Assembly (NCBI GenBank): GCA_022478985.1
Contig: JAKSZP010002678.1
Coordinates: 202,301 to 266,300, forward strand
DNA from: Massospora cicadina
Taxonomy: Eukaryota; Entomophthoromycota; Entomophthoromycetes; Entomophthorales; Entomophthoraceae
Length of the DNA: 64,000 bases
Reading direction: 5' to 3'
Made by a program: the position numbers and the translations under genes. The notes below the pieces were generated by a model. The model saw nothing but the letters and a program-made list of their open reading frames with translations, had not been told where the DNA came from and did no database searches. Below are positions 35,500 through 48,899 of this stretch, one piece after another (positions within the stretch are counted from its first letter, which is position 1; every line of letters begins with the position of its first letter).

Positions 35500-37420
35500 G
35501 AAGCGTATTGTTATTCACGCTGACTTCCTTTTCCTTGCATCCTCAGAGAGTCTCTTCTAAAGAGCTTGGCACTATGACGGAATCCATTGCAGTAGGAGCA
35601 TCAAGGTCTGGGGTACTTTTAGTTTTTGACAACTTGGACTTGAGGACTCCCAGGAAAAGCATATGTAAGAGGACTTGGGATGCAGGGTAAACGCAGGAAT
35701 TTCATTAAGTGCCTTCTTAATTTCCCAGATACAAATGAAGCTGATATTCTTGCTAATCATGTGCATTTGAACCTCATAAATAAGATCTCAATTCAGAGAT
35801 GACTGCAGTTATGGTGTTGTCTAAAGCTATATGATTAGTAGCTACCAAGGGTTGTGTTTGGGCATAGAATCCGCGGTGAAATCCACAGGACTTTCTCCTT
35901 TGTTCAAACAGATGCCCATGAACGCCTGCTTCTGATCGGCCAAAGTTTGGTTGTTTCCAAACTCCTTGATTAAGGCTGTACAGACTTGTTACCAGATGTG
36001 AAATTTTTTAAAATAATGAGTCATAAATTCTCAGGTGTTAATATTTAGGCAGGAGTGGATATGCTTCACCTTCTGATAATCAGCGGCCACTTCCATTGAT
36101 CTTTTGTAAACATACAAAAAGGAGGCAATACTTGACTGTCCTAAAGTAAATTTCTACTTATAAGAAGCTTAAAGTTAGTCACAAGAGGGATGGAAAATGT
36201 ATTAATGGAAGAATTTGGTGCAGGCTCAGAAATATCAGTTTCTGTAATGTCGTGAGGGACCTGTTGATCCAGTTTTCCTCTTAAACCTTCTGGATCCTCT
36301 TGGATCTCATCCCAAATTCAGTTTAGAGAAATAATGGAGGCTTTATGGGAAGCTTTCTCCTTCAGAGCTTGAACTTTGGCTCGTTGGAGGAGCAGTTGAC
36401 TCTCAAAGTTAATCAAGCAAGTTTTGAACCTATGACAGGTTTGTTTGAGTTGGGTAATGCAGTTGTCAATGAGCTTAGTGAATGCGCTGAAATTATCCAT
36501 CTTATCCAATAGCACATAAAATGAGACTTTGTCATGGAGGAAATCAATCTGCTCATAGCTTGCATCTTTAAACCACATTGTGTATTTGATCCCATAAAGC
36601 AGCAAGCGCTATTAATACATCCTGTTTTCAGGTGTTTTTTAGGATCACCAGGAGTAGGCACTGTGGTACTAGAAAGGTCCTTGAGTTCCTAGGGACCTTT
36701 GGGACCTTCAGTCCCTTTATTCCTGGAGGCGATATCATGGAAGGCTAATACCTGATAGTGATGCTGTAGCGTCTGCATAAGGTCCTCAATCTGGTTTAGG
36801 CGTTGGCTCCAGGTGGACTTGAGGAGCTGCACATTTTGACAAATTTTGTCCCCAAGGCAACCTGAAATTTCAAATCACAGTGATTTGATTAAGAGCCTTG
36901 TTATTTAACCAATAGTTATTAATGATGGCTTCCCATTTGTCATGAACAAAGGAGGAGGCTGCACTATAGAAATTGACAATATTTGAGTGTAGGGTTTGAG
37001 TAAGCCCTAGTTGCCACACTACTTCATTATGATGCAACCCAACTATTTTAGGATGTGGTGTACGGCTGGATTGATGAAGTTCCTAGATAGTGCTCAATAC
37101 CCAAAGTCAGTTTACCTGAGGGTATTATGGCCAAGGTATAATAATCTAGAATCTTGGAAGGCACTGAAGAGGTGCGGGAGTGAATGGATCAGCCTCCCAT
37201 GGAGTAGGTGCCATTCAATATTTGTTAAAAAATTATTAAGGTTCTCATATTGGAGTTGATACTGATCATTTCATATGATGGTAAGGTAAATTGGAAGGTG
37301 GCATGACTCTAGACTTTTAGGCTGTAGGGGAGGCTCTTTATACTGAGAAATTTTAATCCGTTGAGGTATGCTTTGAGACTAATTAATAAGCTGGGGTTCT
37401 TGATTGCTGTTAATCTCCAT
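35500..37420 (-). pseudogene. Element C gag, broken
   Basis: A start ATG lies at 37420, about 40 bases after the PBS, opening MEINSNQEPQLIN. In the middle part, frames at 36318-36661 give a helical, possibly coiled-coil stretch (ITQLKQTCHRFKTCLINFES then AKVQALKEKA). No zinc knuckle could be found. Position and composition support Gag; no residue-level motif does. Confidence 0.5.
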
Positions 37421-37458
37421 TTTTCACAATAGATGTTTTCACTTAGACAGCTAGTAGC

Positions 37459-37476
37459 ACCCTGTAGTGAAAACCA
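37459..37476 (-). promoter_or_regulatory. Primer-binding site of element C
   Basis: On the - strand TGGTTTTCACTACAGGGT begins next to the 5' LTR; it differs from the element B site only in the fifth and sixth bases and its last base. Confidence 0.7.
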
Positions 37477-37952
37477 CTTATCTTAGTGTAACAGTTCTCT
37501 TGACTATAGCTAAAGTCAGAAAATGGGCGCAAAGCTGTAAAATAGTGAAGAAGTTTATGAAGACAAAAAGATGGGGAGAAGTAAATATAAACTTAGTTGA
37601 AGGGTTTTTATGTTTATAATCGAGTGGGGACATGATGATTAGAGGACCTCATTGGCCACATAGGATCAGGCTCTTTCTCATCCTTCTGGATTGACTTCCT
37701 AGTTGATGACCTCATTGTTCTACGTTATTCCCTCGACTGCAATGATGGAAATCACAACTTTTGAGGTTAAGTAATCAGAGGTGCAATTCCAGAAGGCATT
37801 TACATTGGCTCATGCACTTGAATCTTCCTGATTAAAAATCTAATTGGTGCCTTCAAGGATGGGTTTTTATTTGTAAGGGCTCGAGAGTTGACATATAAGG
37901 GTTTGTTTTGTGAGTAGGGAACTCAACTTGCTCATTATCTCAAATCCCAACA
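37477..37952 (-). repeat. 5' LTR of element C
   Basis: On the - strand it starts TGTTGGGATTTGAG at 37952. The end next to the PBS is worn (GATAAG), so that boundary is uncertain by a few bases. Confidence 0.83.
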
Positions 37953-38521
37953 CGGGCTAATGAGAAGAAAAATGGCCAGGATTTGGGAGAAGGGCCAGAA
38001 GATTAGCTAAAGAACAATCTAGCACCGTTATCAATCCTATTCCCCTTGACATATTCAAAAATGACTTGAATATTTCTGATCTATTCAGATGATGACACAC
38101 CTGATCCGCTATACCATGTGGTTAATTTGGATGTAAACGCCATCACTTGAGCAAGAGCAAAGGGGCTAGACCCAAAAACACGAAAGAAGTTTCTCAGCAT
38201 ATTACCATCATTTAGCAGAAAAGATCAGAGCTTCTTAAAGTATTAAGAATTTACTTAAGATAAAAACTTGAAATTGTGAACGTTTCTCAGCCTATTATAG
38301 CAATCACGAATCCTTTCCTGATTTGTATGCAAATCAATTCATACTCTAGATTTGGCAAATAATGCCGCGAATCACTCATTAAACACTTTATTATAATACT
38401 CTGAGTGCATGTATGTGGACATTATAGTCAATTGAGTAAGAGTATGGGCAATAAACGACAGTGGAGCTCCAATTAATATTATTTTGACCAAGTTGGTGAA
38501 GCAAATAAGATTTCTACAGAT

Positions 38522-38770
38522 TTGGAACACCAGGAGGAACATGGAACTTCCAGACCATATTTTACAAAATCCTGTGGAGCATACAGTGCACTGAATCTTC
38601 AGTTCAGATCGCTGGTGTTATCAGCTCCCTCCATAGTATTGGCAAATCAAATTTATAACATTATATTTGGAACAGAACTTCTGAGAAAGTATTGTGTTAT
38701 ATGTGATTTTGGGGTAAACCCTGCCCTTGGTATATCAGCACAAAGGAGAAACTCTTCTGATAAAAAATAA
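38522..38770 (+). pseudogene. Element E protease region fragment
   Basis: The frame reads SALNLQFRSLVLSAPSIVLA then IIFGTELLRKYCVICDFG. The latter is the hydrophobic C-terminal flap end (ILG-x-LL type) of retropepsins followed by the link to RT. The DTG active-site segment is not visible. Confidence 0.55.
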
Positions 38771-39113
38771 TTTTGTAAATTTAATTTACATTGATGGCAT
38801 AATTTGCATCCAATACAAGTTGGTTTGAAAAATTGGGGAAATGCCAAAGCAAATTCTTGAGAATTTGGGATGCCATTGAAGATGGTAACTATTAATACCA
38901 TTTAATTAGATTGCAAATAAAAGTTAACAATGTGTTAATGATGTAAAACCTGGAACAATTATACTTAGAAGTCATCGCCTATGGAACAAATTGAGATTGG
39001 AGCATTGGGTAGCTCCAGGGATTATAATGCCAGGCCACAGTGAAATCAAATATATACTGGCCAAAAAGAGCGAAAATCCAATGAAAGTGGAGAAAAATTA
39101 AGCTATCCCATTA

Positions 39114-40610
39114 GTGCATTTTATACTGATGTCTGAAATCAGAGAGTTCCATGAATTTGGATCACTGACAGAGATGAGATTACCAGTAGATGATGCTGGA
39201 AGCAGTAATGTATTGTTTGATCAAGATCAACTGGCTGGTTTATTAGAACATCAGAAGGAGGAAGTGCTACGATTATTTAAGATCAACCAGGTGATATTAG
39301 CCCAGGATAATCATGACCTTGGATGTGCCAAAAATGTTATCCATAAGGTTGACGCTGTGGATTGCCCAATGATACAAATAAGACCTGTCTGCTGATCCAA
39401 GGCTGTGAAGCAGTAGTCAGTGAAGAAATCAGTAAACTGATAGAGAATGGGCTCCTTGTACCTTTTTTAAGTCCATGGGCGATTCTGATACTTATTATTC
39501 AGAAAAAGGATGGATCAATTTTAGTAATGATCAATTACTAATGGGTGTATAAAATCACTAAGAAAGATTTTTCTCCGTTGGTGAGTATAGATGAATTACT
39601 CAATTGTCTAGGGGAATCCAAAATTTTTTTTAGTTATGGATTTGATATTGGGGTATTGGCAGGTAGAAATGCCAAAAGAAGACAAAGAGAAGTGTGCGAT
39701 AATCACTGCACAAGGGTTATACCAGCTGATGAGAAGGCACCTGGGATTATGTAACGCGCCAGCTACATTCCAGAGGATGATGGATTCCATCTTGAGTGAC
39801 TAAAGTTGTCTTGCATTTTAGTGTACTTGGACAACATTAATATTTTCATTAGGACATTCATTAATCACCTGGAACACTTGCAGGAAGTTATCAAACGCTT
39901 AGCTATGGTAAATTTGAAGACCAAGCCAAGGAAATGCCATTTCTTCAATAAAGAGCATATATATTTTGGTTTGTGATAAACTCTGGCAGATCACAACCAC
40001 AGACACAGAAAGATAATGGCCATTGAACAGATGTCAATCCTGAAGAGTGGTTGGGTCATACAAGTATTCATGGGATGGTCAGCTACTATTGCTGATTAAT
40101 CAAGAATTTATTGCTGAAATTTCCATATCACTATTTCACCACTGAAGGATCAGAAAAAAGGATTCATGTGGAATGAAAGGGCCCAAGAAGCTTTATATGA
40201 GCTTAGAAGATATCTGATGACTAGCCATACTCTGAAGTACCCAAATTTTAATTGAGAGTTTATAATTAAGTCAGATGCCTCATTATTAGCAATTAAAGTT
40301 ATTTTAAATCAAGTATATAATGACGGGGAAGAGCATCTGGTGGCATATGCGAGCCTGACAATGACACCAGTGAAAAAGGAACTATACCATGTATTGAGTA
40401 ATTGACTAGACCTAATTGTTGGATATTCTATAGGGACATAATAAGGTTAGCTGTTTAAAAACTTATTATGGATCATATCAGATATCAGCGATTATGGACC
40501 AGGTATATTCTAAGCTTATGCAAAGCTTAGAATCCGCGGCCTACCAATTTCACTTAATTATATTTGACTATGATGACACAGGCTTGAGGGCTTTGCTGGT
40601 TAGGTCAGAC
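39114..40610 (+). pseudogene. Element E reverse transcriptase and RNase H, broken
   Basis: Fingers region: NHDLGCAKNVIHKVDAVDCP (about 39308-39368) and LIIQKKDGSILVMINY (about 39490-39540). Palm: LGLCNAPATFQRMMDSIL-like sequence at about 39745-39800 and LVYLDNINIFI (about 39818-39850), with the second Asp of YLDD changed to Asn. RNase H: IKSDASLLAIKVILNQ (about 40264-40310) and VAYASLTMTPVKKELYHVL. The RNase H end QSLESAAYQFHLIIFDYDD is at about 40520-40575. Confidence 0.85.
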
Positions 40611-40619
40611 TTAGATTAA

Positions 40620-41340
40620 GTTTTGACTTAATGAATTGGGCATGTGGGCTTTGTTGGTCTATGTCAAAATTAGTTCATAATGTAAGTCTGGTTTTTGATC
40701 AAATTAATTACTAATTAGTGATATGAATCGCCTTGGTATGTGCTGCCAATTGTATGTGAAAGTGAATTGGTTCAGCTATTTTGAAGGTATGATGAAACGC
40801 CATCTCAAGGATGATGATGGTGTTTACTCTGACTCTGAGGCAGAGCATGATGCCCTGAGTTAAAGCATTTGTAAATGTCATTACAAACTTTTTACGTAGC
40901 CAAGGGTCACTGAAAGTAAGGCGTCATGGGTAAGATGCGGTTAACATCAAACCCTATAAATAACCCTTGCATTTACACTAATAAAAACATCCTTTAGCTT
41001 CTGTATTATGTTTATAATTTATCCTATAAACTTTTTGCGTTATTACTTATTCTATTAAAGTCGATTTTCACTTGGGATCAGTAGGATCATGGCAGCGTGC
41101 CATCATCTAAGTGAAATGACCGGGTATACAATTGAAGTATTATTAAATGCTATATCCTAAATTTTGATTCACCATCCTGTCTATTGTCCTCACAAATAGA
41201 CGCTCAAAACCACGTCCCACCCTCGGAGAAGAACCAGCCCTCTGAAGCAGACACCCAAATTCAACATCATGACAAAGCACAAATGCATCATGTTGATTTA
41301 CACCTGCATACAATTTGGAGTGTATATTCATGGGATAAAA
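40620..41340. mobile_element. Probable relict LTR or other insertion splitting element E pol
   Basis: The RNase H end and the integrase start of element E are separated by about 750 bp that does not read as pol. It contains a strong promoter-like CCCTATAAATAACCC (about 40968), AATAAAAACATCC, and GGATCATGGCAGCGTGCC at about 41084-41101, which looks like an LTR end followed by a TGG-type PBS. No second copy was found, so the identity as a solo LTR is inferred. Confidence 0.35.
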
Positions 41341-41620
41341 TTTAAGGTTGTGAATACCACTCTTCTCTACGCTGGTTGCATAATCTTAAATAACCAGAGG
41401 GCAAACTGTCTCAATTGGCTTTGAAGCTGCAAGCCCATAAATTTCAAGATTATACACTGAGCAAGAGCAGTCCATTCAAACACTTATGGATTATCAAGAT
41501 TACCTGCCATTCAAATCATATACCAGCAAGTGGATGAACTATTCTGATGGATGATTAAAGGATATTAGGGGATAGAGCTCTTTAAATTAAAGCGCGCTAA
41601 AAGTTGTTAAAAATTCCAAG

Positions 41621-42680
41621 ATGAAGAATGGACAGTTATATAAGTCAATTGATGGAAAACAATACTTCTTTCCTAAACCTTTGGAAAACCCAGAACTTGT
41701 ACAAGCCACGCACAAAGTCGTAGGTCATGGTGGTCTAATAAAATATATGAGCCATCTACGCCAGTATCATTACTGTGAAGCAATCAATAACAATGTCACG
41801 GATTATCTAACCTATTGTGTATTGTCAACTCCACAAGCCCCACGGAAATGTGATGGGATAAAGGCTAGTACGCCTCAGGTTTGCTTGGCACATGGTGTCA
41901 ATAGACTTGAAGGGACCCTTATTATTATAACTGGGGGAGTAAGGTACATCATAGTTGCAATAGACTATCTGAACACTTGAATTGAGATGAAGGCCTTGAG
42001 CAGAGTAGATGCTACTAGAACTGCAATATTCATACTGGATCAAATAGTGTACCAGCACGGATGCCCACAAGAATTACTCATTAATAATAGTACAAACTTT
42101 ATGTCCTATGTGATCCCCAAGACTGAACAAATTAATGGGAATCACAGGAGTGGTGTCCATTCACTACCGTCCAGAAACAAACAGAATGGTAGAGAGAGTC
42201 AATGGAACTCTGTCCAAGACATGGAGAAAAAAGGTAGTGAAAAAACTTCTACCTGTGGATCTTATCTGCGTTTAGTTACCATTGGGTGCAATCAGTTATC
42301 ATACAGTGACAGGGAAAATGCCATTTGAACTATTATATGATAGAAGAGCATTGCTACCACCAATTATATATTCATCAGTGGAACCAGGTTCAGGATGAGC
42401 TCAGAGCAATATTGAACCCAAATTAGTGACCATCATGATCAAATTTCAATCACAGAAATTTGACATGAACTTGAAGAGAAGAATTATAGCAAGGAAGCTG
42501 GATGATCAAAATTAACCAGCGCTCAAAGAGTACCACGTATGATATAGAGTAGCCTATTGCGATGCCTATGGATATGAAAGAAGAAACAAGTCAGACGCCT
42601 TAAGTCTGGTCTGTTTAAGATCATTGCCAAGATGGCGACAGATGCCTATACATTAATAAACATCACTGATGGTCATATAA
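41621..42680 (+). pseudogene. Element E integrase, broken
   Basis: The zinc-binding segment reads THKVVGHGGLIKYMSHLRQY with a later YLTYCVLS where CxxC is expected (only one Cys kept). The core shows IIVAIDYLNT (about 41948-41978), FILDQIVYQHGCPQELLINN (about 42027-42090) and, after a frame change, RPETNRMVERVNGTLSKTW (about 42168-42225). A chromo/GPF-like end with FKIIAKMATDAYTLINITDG closes the gene at about 42615-42675. Confidence 0.85.
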
Positions 42681-43410
42681 TGAATTGTCCCATAACAAAT
42701 ACTTAAAGAATTGGATCTATAAGAAAAAAATAATACAAGATAAAAAGCATAGGAAAAAATATAAGAGAAAAGATTTATGGAAAAATATTTATATGGAGAT
42801 TTCCCATGAAAAAAAGTTAAAAATCAAATTATATTTATATATCAGTTTTGATTTTGTCATGATCAAGAGTATTAAGCGATGTTCCACCTACCATTGTTTA
42901 ACGGTGAGAAGGATGATGAAATATGATGGGATTAAATAACACTGTGAATCTTTAGCAAGATCAGCTCATGTTGATACTGGGTCCGCCATGAAGAGGCATG
43001 AGGAAGAAGAGTTAGAAGATATGTTCTGATAAAAAATGAAGAGCCCAGCCTAGGGGAGTACAGGAGTTAAAGAACATATCATTGAGACTGAATGAGAAGA
43101 TTATTGTATAGCGAGGAGCTTCAAAAGCCTGACCTGGAGGAGTACAGGTTTTTAGAACATATTATGGGCGAGATTGACTGAAAGCAGTCCTGGTGAAGCA
43201 TGGAGCTTGGAACCATACTCAAAGGAGGTGGCAGCGATAAGGAGACATAGGGGAAGCATGCTAAGAGAAGGAGCATTAAGAGATGCATTGAGCAAGTAAA
43301 AAGAAAGATTTAACTCTATCTAGATCAAATCTCAACCATGCTGGATGATTCAGGCCCTGGAATAAAGTGGCGTCTGCCTCCAAGAATCTATCTTCATTGG
43401 ATAATCTGGT

Positions 43411-43950
43411 CAAGTGGGGGATGTGTTGGGATTTAAAAAGCCCACATAATCCAGCTTAATCGATAATAATATCATCTGTTTTATCTTTTGGGGTAAATTT
43501 ACCATATAGAGTTTCATAGCAGATGTGAGAGTTATCAATTCGTATGGTAACTATTATTGGTTGTAATTCCTTATGGGATATTAATTATTCATCATGATTT
43601 GATCCTGCTGGATTACTGATGTTCCATTGGGGAGGATTCCTGGCAATGTTTACAAGTTGTTTGATTACTGATTTAACAATTAATAATTTAATTATCTTTT
43701 ATGATTAATCAGAGTTTGTCCACAATTGATTAAGGGTTTAATTAGCTGTTGCTGGCGCTGACAACGCTTTGGTTGGCAGAAACTTGTGGGCTAACCTGAT
43801 AGGTAATGCGACCTGCTGTTGATGGGTAAAAGGTCTCATTACCTAAGCAAGTTGCGAGATTAATAAGGATTACTTTCTGGGGTTGAGTGAAGAAGTTAAG
43901 ACACATTTTTAAGATAATCAACCTTTGAGGAGTCGTATTCTAATTGGCGG
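43411..43950 (+). repeat. Polypurine tract and start of the element E 3' LTR
   Basis: CAAGTGGGGGATG is followed at once by TGTTGGGATTT (43424), the same start as the element C LTR. The purine tract matches those of B, C and the TRIM. The right end of this LTR was not identified and no matching 5' LTR was found. Confidence 0.6.
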
Positions 43951-46861
43951 TGAAATCTGACTAGACAGATTAAATAAACATCATTTTGGATGACTTCTGA
44001 GGGCTAATAGTCAGCAATGACTGCTGTTCCTATTGGGGCTCCAACAGAAGAGTTGGGCGACGGATTTTCATAAAATTATTGTTCTCTATTCAATAAAGAA
44101 AAATTGGTAAGTGTCATAAGATATTTAAACTAATATACAAATTTGTTTTATAATCTTAGAAGTAGAGTTGAAGGAAAGTTCATTTGTCTATATATTGCTT
44201 TCAAATTGTTGAACATCTCTTGTGTCAAGTAAGTAAGGGAGAAGTTCCCTTGGTCCAGAATTCTCAATTCTAGAGGAAAAGTTGAAGGGATAGGATTTCC
44301 CTTGTTGTCTAAAAGATTTTAAGTATCTTCAAATATAAGAAGGAAGAGTGTTAGCACCTGTCTAGTGTTGAAGACATACTAATTTTTATTGTATAGAGCT
44401 TAGCTAGGATAATAAGTATTCATACTATTGTAACCCATTCATTTATTATATTAACAATATATTCAAAGCACACCTTGAACCTGTGCAGTAAACCTGGTAA
44501 AATTTACTCTTGGTGTTAAACAAATGGTTGTTTAATTAGTAAGAATAGTTTTGAGGAGAATAGCTCTGATTTTTAACATACTAAAGGCCTATCTGATTCT
44601 TAGTGAAATCTGGCCTCTTGGAGTAATGTGGTTACTACCACTTCTCAGCCAAAGAGGACTACTATTAGTAATAGGGTTACTCTGAATCGCTGGCAGAATA
44701 AGGGGAGCCATTTGGAGGTCCCCACATCCTACATAAAATTTAGTTTAAGCTCCAACGGAGACTGGTCCCTTTTATAGGCCTGGAAGTGTCCCACCAGGGG
44801 AAAATATTTTCCACATGATGATTGAGTAAAATATACATAATTGTTGCCTCACAGATATATCCTACCTGCAAACAACTTTCCATTGGCCATTCCATCTAAG
44901 CAATGTGAGTCTGAAGAGATTTGATAGGCCAAAATTTAATAATACTTAATTGGCTATTCCTAGCCTGATCCAAACTTCACATCTAATTCCCAGGTGAACC
45001 TTAATATAGTTTAAATACTAAGTGACAAGATATCAAGAGTGGGTTCACTTTTTATCCCCTCACCACAACCTAATAAAAACTTATAAAAACCAATTTTTAT
45101 ATTGAATATAAGTTTTATTATTTTATCTAGTAGTCAAAACCCCCTTTATTTATTTTGCAGTTAAGAGAAAAACTTCTCCTGCTATTATGTTGATCTCAGG
45201 GACTAATTAGCACCAGCAAGCATACACCCTGACATGATTCCAACACATGATAATAAATATCATTAGATTCAAATTAATAATTAAAAACATTAGTTAAACT
45301 CTACAACTTTAATAATGATATAATTGATATCTGATTTTCTATACAAGTTTTTTTTAGATTACATCACTATGTATATTGCCTAAAGCCTGTAGCCTATAGT
45401 ATTTATATAATAAAAAATGGCTTCCCATTTTATTATCTAGGTCAATAGAATCATTTAGTTTGACACAGTTGCTGTGATAATCTATTTTTAATTTCACCTC
45501 TTCACTAAGTTCATAATTCTAATAGCCTTTTATATAGTTATGAGACAAATTTGACGACACTGTTAGTAATTTCTATTAGCTTAATCTTTTCTTTTTTGGA
45601 AAATTTGATCCAATTGGCACCTTGAAAGATGTATAGGGAACTTTAATTTAACAAGCCTAGCCAGATTTTTTTTGTGATACTCTGTTGTTATTTCTAAGAT
45701 CTAGGTAACATATATTTTTTATAAACATACTTTCTTAGAAATAAGATGTAAAAAGCCTTTATCTCTAATTAAATCTGAATAATTCATCTATAAAGTCTGG
45801 AATTTTGGGGTACTGTTGTTATAATAAAAAATTTGTAATAAAAAGCTCCTAGAGCAGCAAACATTCACATTGAAATTTAATATTTATAGTCATTTAATTC
45901 AATATTATCTATGATGCAACTCAGTGTGATTTCAATATCCAACTTTTTTTGTTATAACAATATAATGGCAATATAGAACATTTTTGTATAAGGTCCTTAA
46001 TCAATGCATATATGACAAAAAAGTTATGAAATGTCCTTAATTTAATGGCCTAAAGCCCCTTTCTATGTATTATGTTGGTAAAAACATTACTTTTAATGAA
46101 AAGGTTGAAAAGCTATTCTTAGTTTTCATTCTAAGACATTAATATAGTTTTATTTAGGATATGTACCCAGTGATGAAATTATGGGCTAAGGGATGCGAGG
46201 AAAGAGGTAAGTAAAAACACCTACAAATAGGTAGGGAAAGGTAAAAAGTATATCTAACTATGGTTTTGGGGGGTTAACACCTCTTCAGAAGCAGAAAATT
46301 AGTAAATACTAATTAATGACTGAGAGCAAGGGTTGTAAGCAATAAAGGATTATTTTTGAGTTCATTGTATGGTGGGTTGTCTGGGATTAGTATAAAAATG
46401 AACATGGCGCCCTGGAATTAGGCAAGGTCTTGTTACACTTCATATGGCATTAGGAAGATAGGCAACAAAAATTGATTAGAATGTGTTACCTTTCTTTGGG
46501 GTTTGTTTTAGCTGTTGTTGATACAGCGTTTAAATCAATGATGGCTTTTTGATGGAGCGCAATAATTTTATGCATAATGACACTGGGAAATAAAAGTGGA
46601 AGGTGGGTAAGATCATGCTGTTTGACAGTAAGGCGGCAGATTTTGGCAACCGCCTTATGGAGCGTGGAGCTGTTAGTGCAGACTGAATGTCATCATCATG
46701 ATCTAGTGTCACTTAGGTATAGGGAAGCATGTGACTTTGGATCCTGATGGCGAGAGTGAAATTTGGCATCATAGTTGACATGTAGGGATTGGCAAAAATT
46801 ATATAGGTTCAATTATATATAATAAGAGTTTGCCCTTTCAGCGAATCACCTTATATATTCC
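43951..46861. other. AT-rich stretch, possible worn LTR debris
   Basis: No gene was seen. A CCCTTTTATAGGCC promoter-like site at about 44766 and ATTAGCACCAGCAAG at about 45206 distantly recall the CCCTTTATAGG and TTAGCACCAAG landmarks of the 5.7 kb LTR, so a very old related LTR may lie at 44750-45230. The rest is unrecognised. Confidence 0.3.
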
Positions 46862-46866
46862 CAGGG
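46862..46866. repeat. Left target duplication of element D (imperfect)
   Basis: CAGGG here, AAGGG at 54727-54731: four of five bases agree. Confidence 0.6.
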
Positions 46867-48228
46867 TTTCAAGGTAATAATTAATTGGAAGAATATTAGT
46901 CATTCAAAATTTGGTGTTAATGCCCAGTTGAGAATCAGAAAACCAGAAATCTCAGTCATTCTATTGACTATTGGTGGGTAACCTAGGAGCCTAAAAAATA
47001 AGAAGAAAATTAATTCAAAAAAATACCAGAGGCCTCCAAAAACAACCTTAAGGCTGAGAAGGGGGAAGCAGCAGATCTTACAGGGGCACCCTCAAGGGTG
47101 GAAGTGACAGGGAAAATGACAACTCCTCAAGATTTTGTAGTTGTTGGTATTCAGATTTTAACATATTGGAATAAGCAGAGAACGTCACTTGGGGGATAGC
47201 ACCAGATTATAACATATTTTCAAGGCAAATGGCAGATGAATACATACATGGTGTGTGAGTTTATGTAAAAATTATAATTGTAGATATATGCTAATATAAA
47301 TAGAATCACAATGACGTAAATTTCTGGATTGCTGGACCATCTTAGCTGCTCCATGGTGCTTGATACCATTAAATGAAATGTTGCAAGACGCTTAATTACT
47401 GAAGTTCCAAATGGCATAGTGTGGAGGGCGGATTCCTAAAACAGTAATAAAGAAAGATTGTCCTATTTAAAATAAAGATTTATGAAACAATTATAAACCA
47501 GAAACTTAATATTAGGATGGCTGTTGTCTTTATAGTAGGGAGGGGGAAGGATTGGAAAGGAGCTTAGGAAATGATATGTAACTGGGCTCCTGTGGGAAAT
47601 TGTCATTGGGTAGGTTGGGAAAAGATTGTTAGGTAGAGGAGAATTGCTTAAATCCTGGATCATGTCAACAAAAATTTTATGACTCATGTATTGGATCAAA
47701 AACAAATCAAATTGATACTACCAATATTGCACAGAACTGTTTAGACTGGTAAGCCATAGCAATTAGTTATGAATAAAATCATTATGCCTGAAAGATTGAT
47801 TGGAACATTATTGGGAGCAGAATGAATGATCTGGGGGTTCTATCCATGATTCACTTTTTTATTTATACATCGCTCTGACTTATAGGGCCCATTGGACTCA
47901 TATGAGATTCTGGGCGGATTTTAAGTGATATCTGGCAATTTAGCAGTAGCCATTATATGCTTGAGATGAATCCTAGGGTCCTATTGGGGGCCCATCAATT
48001 GACCACCTCCCTGAAAACTCCTTCTATCGTTTTAATAGATAGAAGAGGAAAAGGAGGCAGGGAGAGAAGTTCCTTTGGGTCCAGTGCAGTAACCCATCTC
48101 TCATCTAGATCATGAGCAAGGTGACTGAGCTGGGGTGTGGTGAGCTAAAAAAAGGCCTAGGGTCCTTCTTATGCCTGTAGGGGTATTATTCCTTGTGTAG
48201 GTGGAGAGGCAGAGCCTCATTAATTACA
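46867..48228 (-). repeat. 3' LTR of element D
   Basis: Direct copy of 53374-54726. Landmarks are TAGTTGTTGGTATTCAGATT (about 47140), AGTGTGGAGGGCGGATT (about 47418), CATTATTGGGAGCAGAATGA and the CATGATCTAGATGAGAGATGG motif (- strand, about 48093-48113). On the - strand it starts TGTAATTAATGAGGCTC. Confidence 0.87.
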
Positions 48229-48899
48229 TTATCCTTTATTTTTATACAGGAAAGATCTCATCTGTAATATCATGAATTAAGGCGTAGTTCTTGTGCTTTT
48301 TTGGGGAGTTTAATTTTAAATATGGCTGCTATAGTCCTTGGGGATAGAGTTTATCTTGATTTGCCTGGCGAAATACTATAATAAGCTTCTTACAGTTTTT
48401 TTCAATATTTGGCGCTAACCCAGTTGTACTCATAAAAGGGGTGAACTTTCCAGTATACCAGATACTGGATGAAATGTCAAGTCTTCCAGGAAGCCATAAT
48501 GGCCTTTACTATATCCTCCTGGAAGTTTTCTACCATAGTAGGTTCAGGAGATGTAAGCATAGGGCCTTCGAAGGGAGATAACTGAGACTTTTTTGAAATA
48601 TGTTGTTTTTAGTGGGCTGGAAGCTTGATCCAAAAGGTGATATTTCCCAAGTCTTTCAGCACTTCATAGAGGCTATAGCTTTTGCATGCATACTTTTTAA
48701 AAGGGACTTTCATGTCCAGGTGATGGGTATCTAACATTACAAGTGATCCATACTTAAGTTCATGGCCCAAGTGGCACTTCTAATCTGCAAACTTCTTATA
48801 GTTTTCCACAGCCTTAAGCAGGCAATCTTGTTTTAGATTCTAGAGTTTACATAATTGGTTCAGGAAATCCTCTGCTGCTGAAGCTGTGAACTAAGGCTA

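Larger units (their letters stand above)
31407..37952 (-). mobile_element. Element C: Ty3-type LTR retrotransposon, group 2
   Basis: Direct repeats of about 465-475 bp enclose gag, protease, RT, RNase H and integrase remains in Ty3 order on the - strand. PBS (37459-37476) and polypurine tract (CTTGAGGGGGTGT, about 31872-31884) are both present. The outer 5-mers (TTTAT, CGGGC) do not match, so either the ends are off by a few bases or the target duplication has decayed. It lies only about 250 bp from element B in the same orientation but is a different family. Confidence 0.87.
38000..43950 (+). mobile_element. Element E: Ty3-type LTR retrotransposon, group 2, 5' part lost
   Basis: On the + strand the order is protease remnant, RT, RNase H, an inserted block, integrase, polypurine tract and the start of a 3' LTR at 43424. 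No 5' LTR or PBS was found upstream; the sequence meets the end of element C at 37952. Probably truncated when or after C inserted. The 3' LTR end could not be placed, so 43950 is a guess from the size of related LTRs. Confidence 0.8.

Noticed and set aside
42685..42939. 84-codon Lys-rich + strand frame after integrase E
   Set aside because: The Lys/Ile/Tyr composition is what AT-rich DNA gives by chance; it starts after the integrase end and matches nothing.
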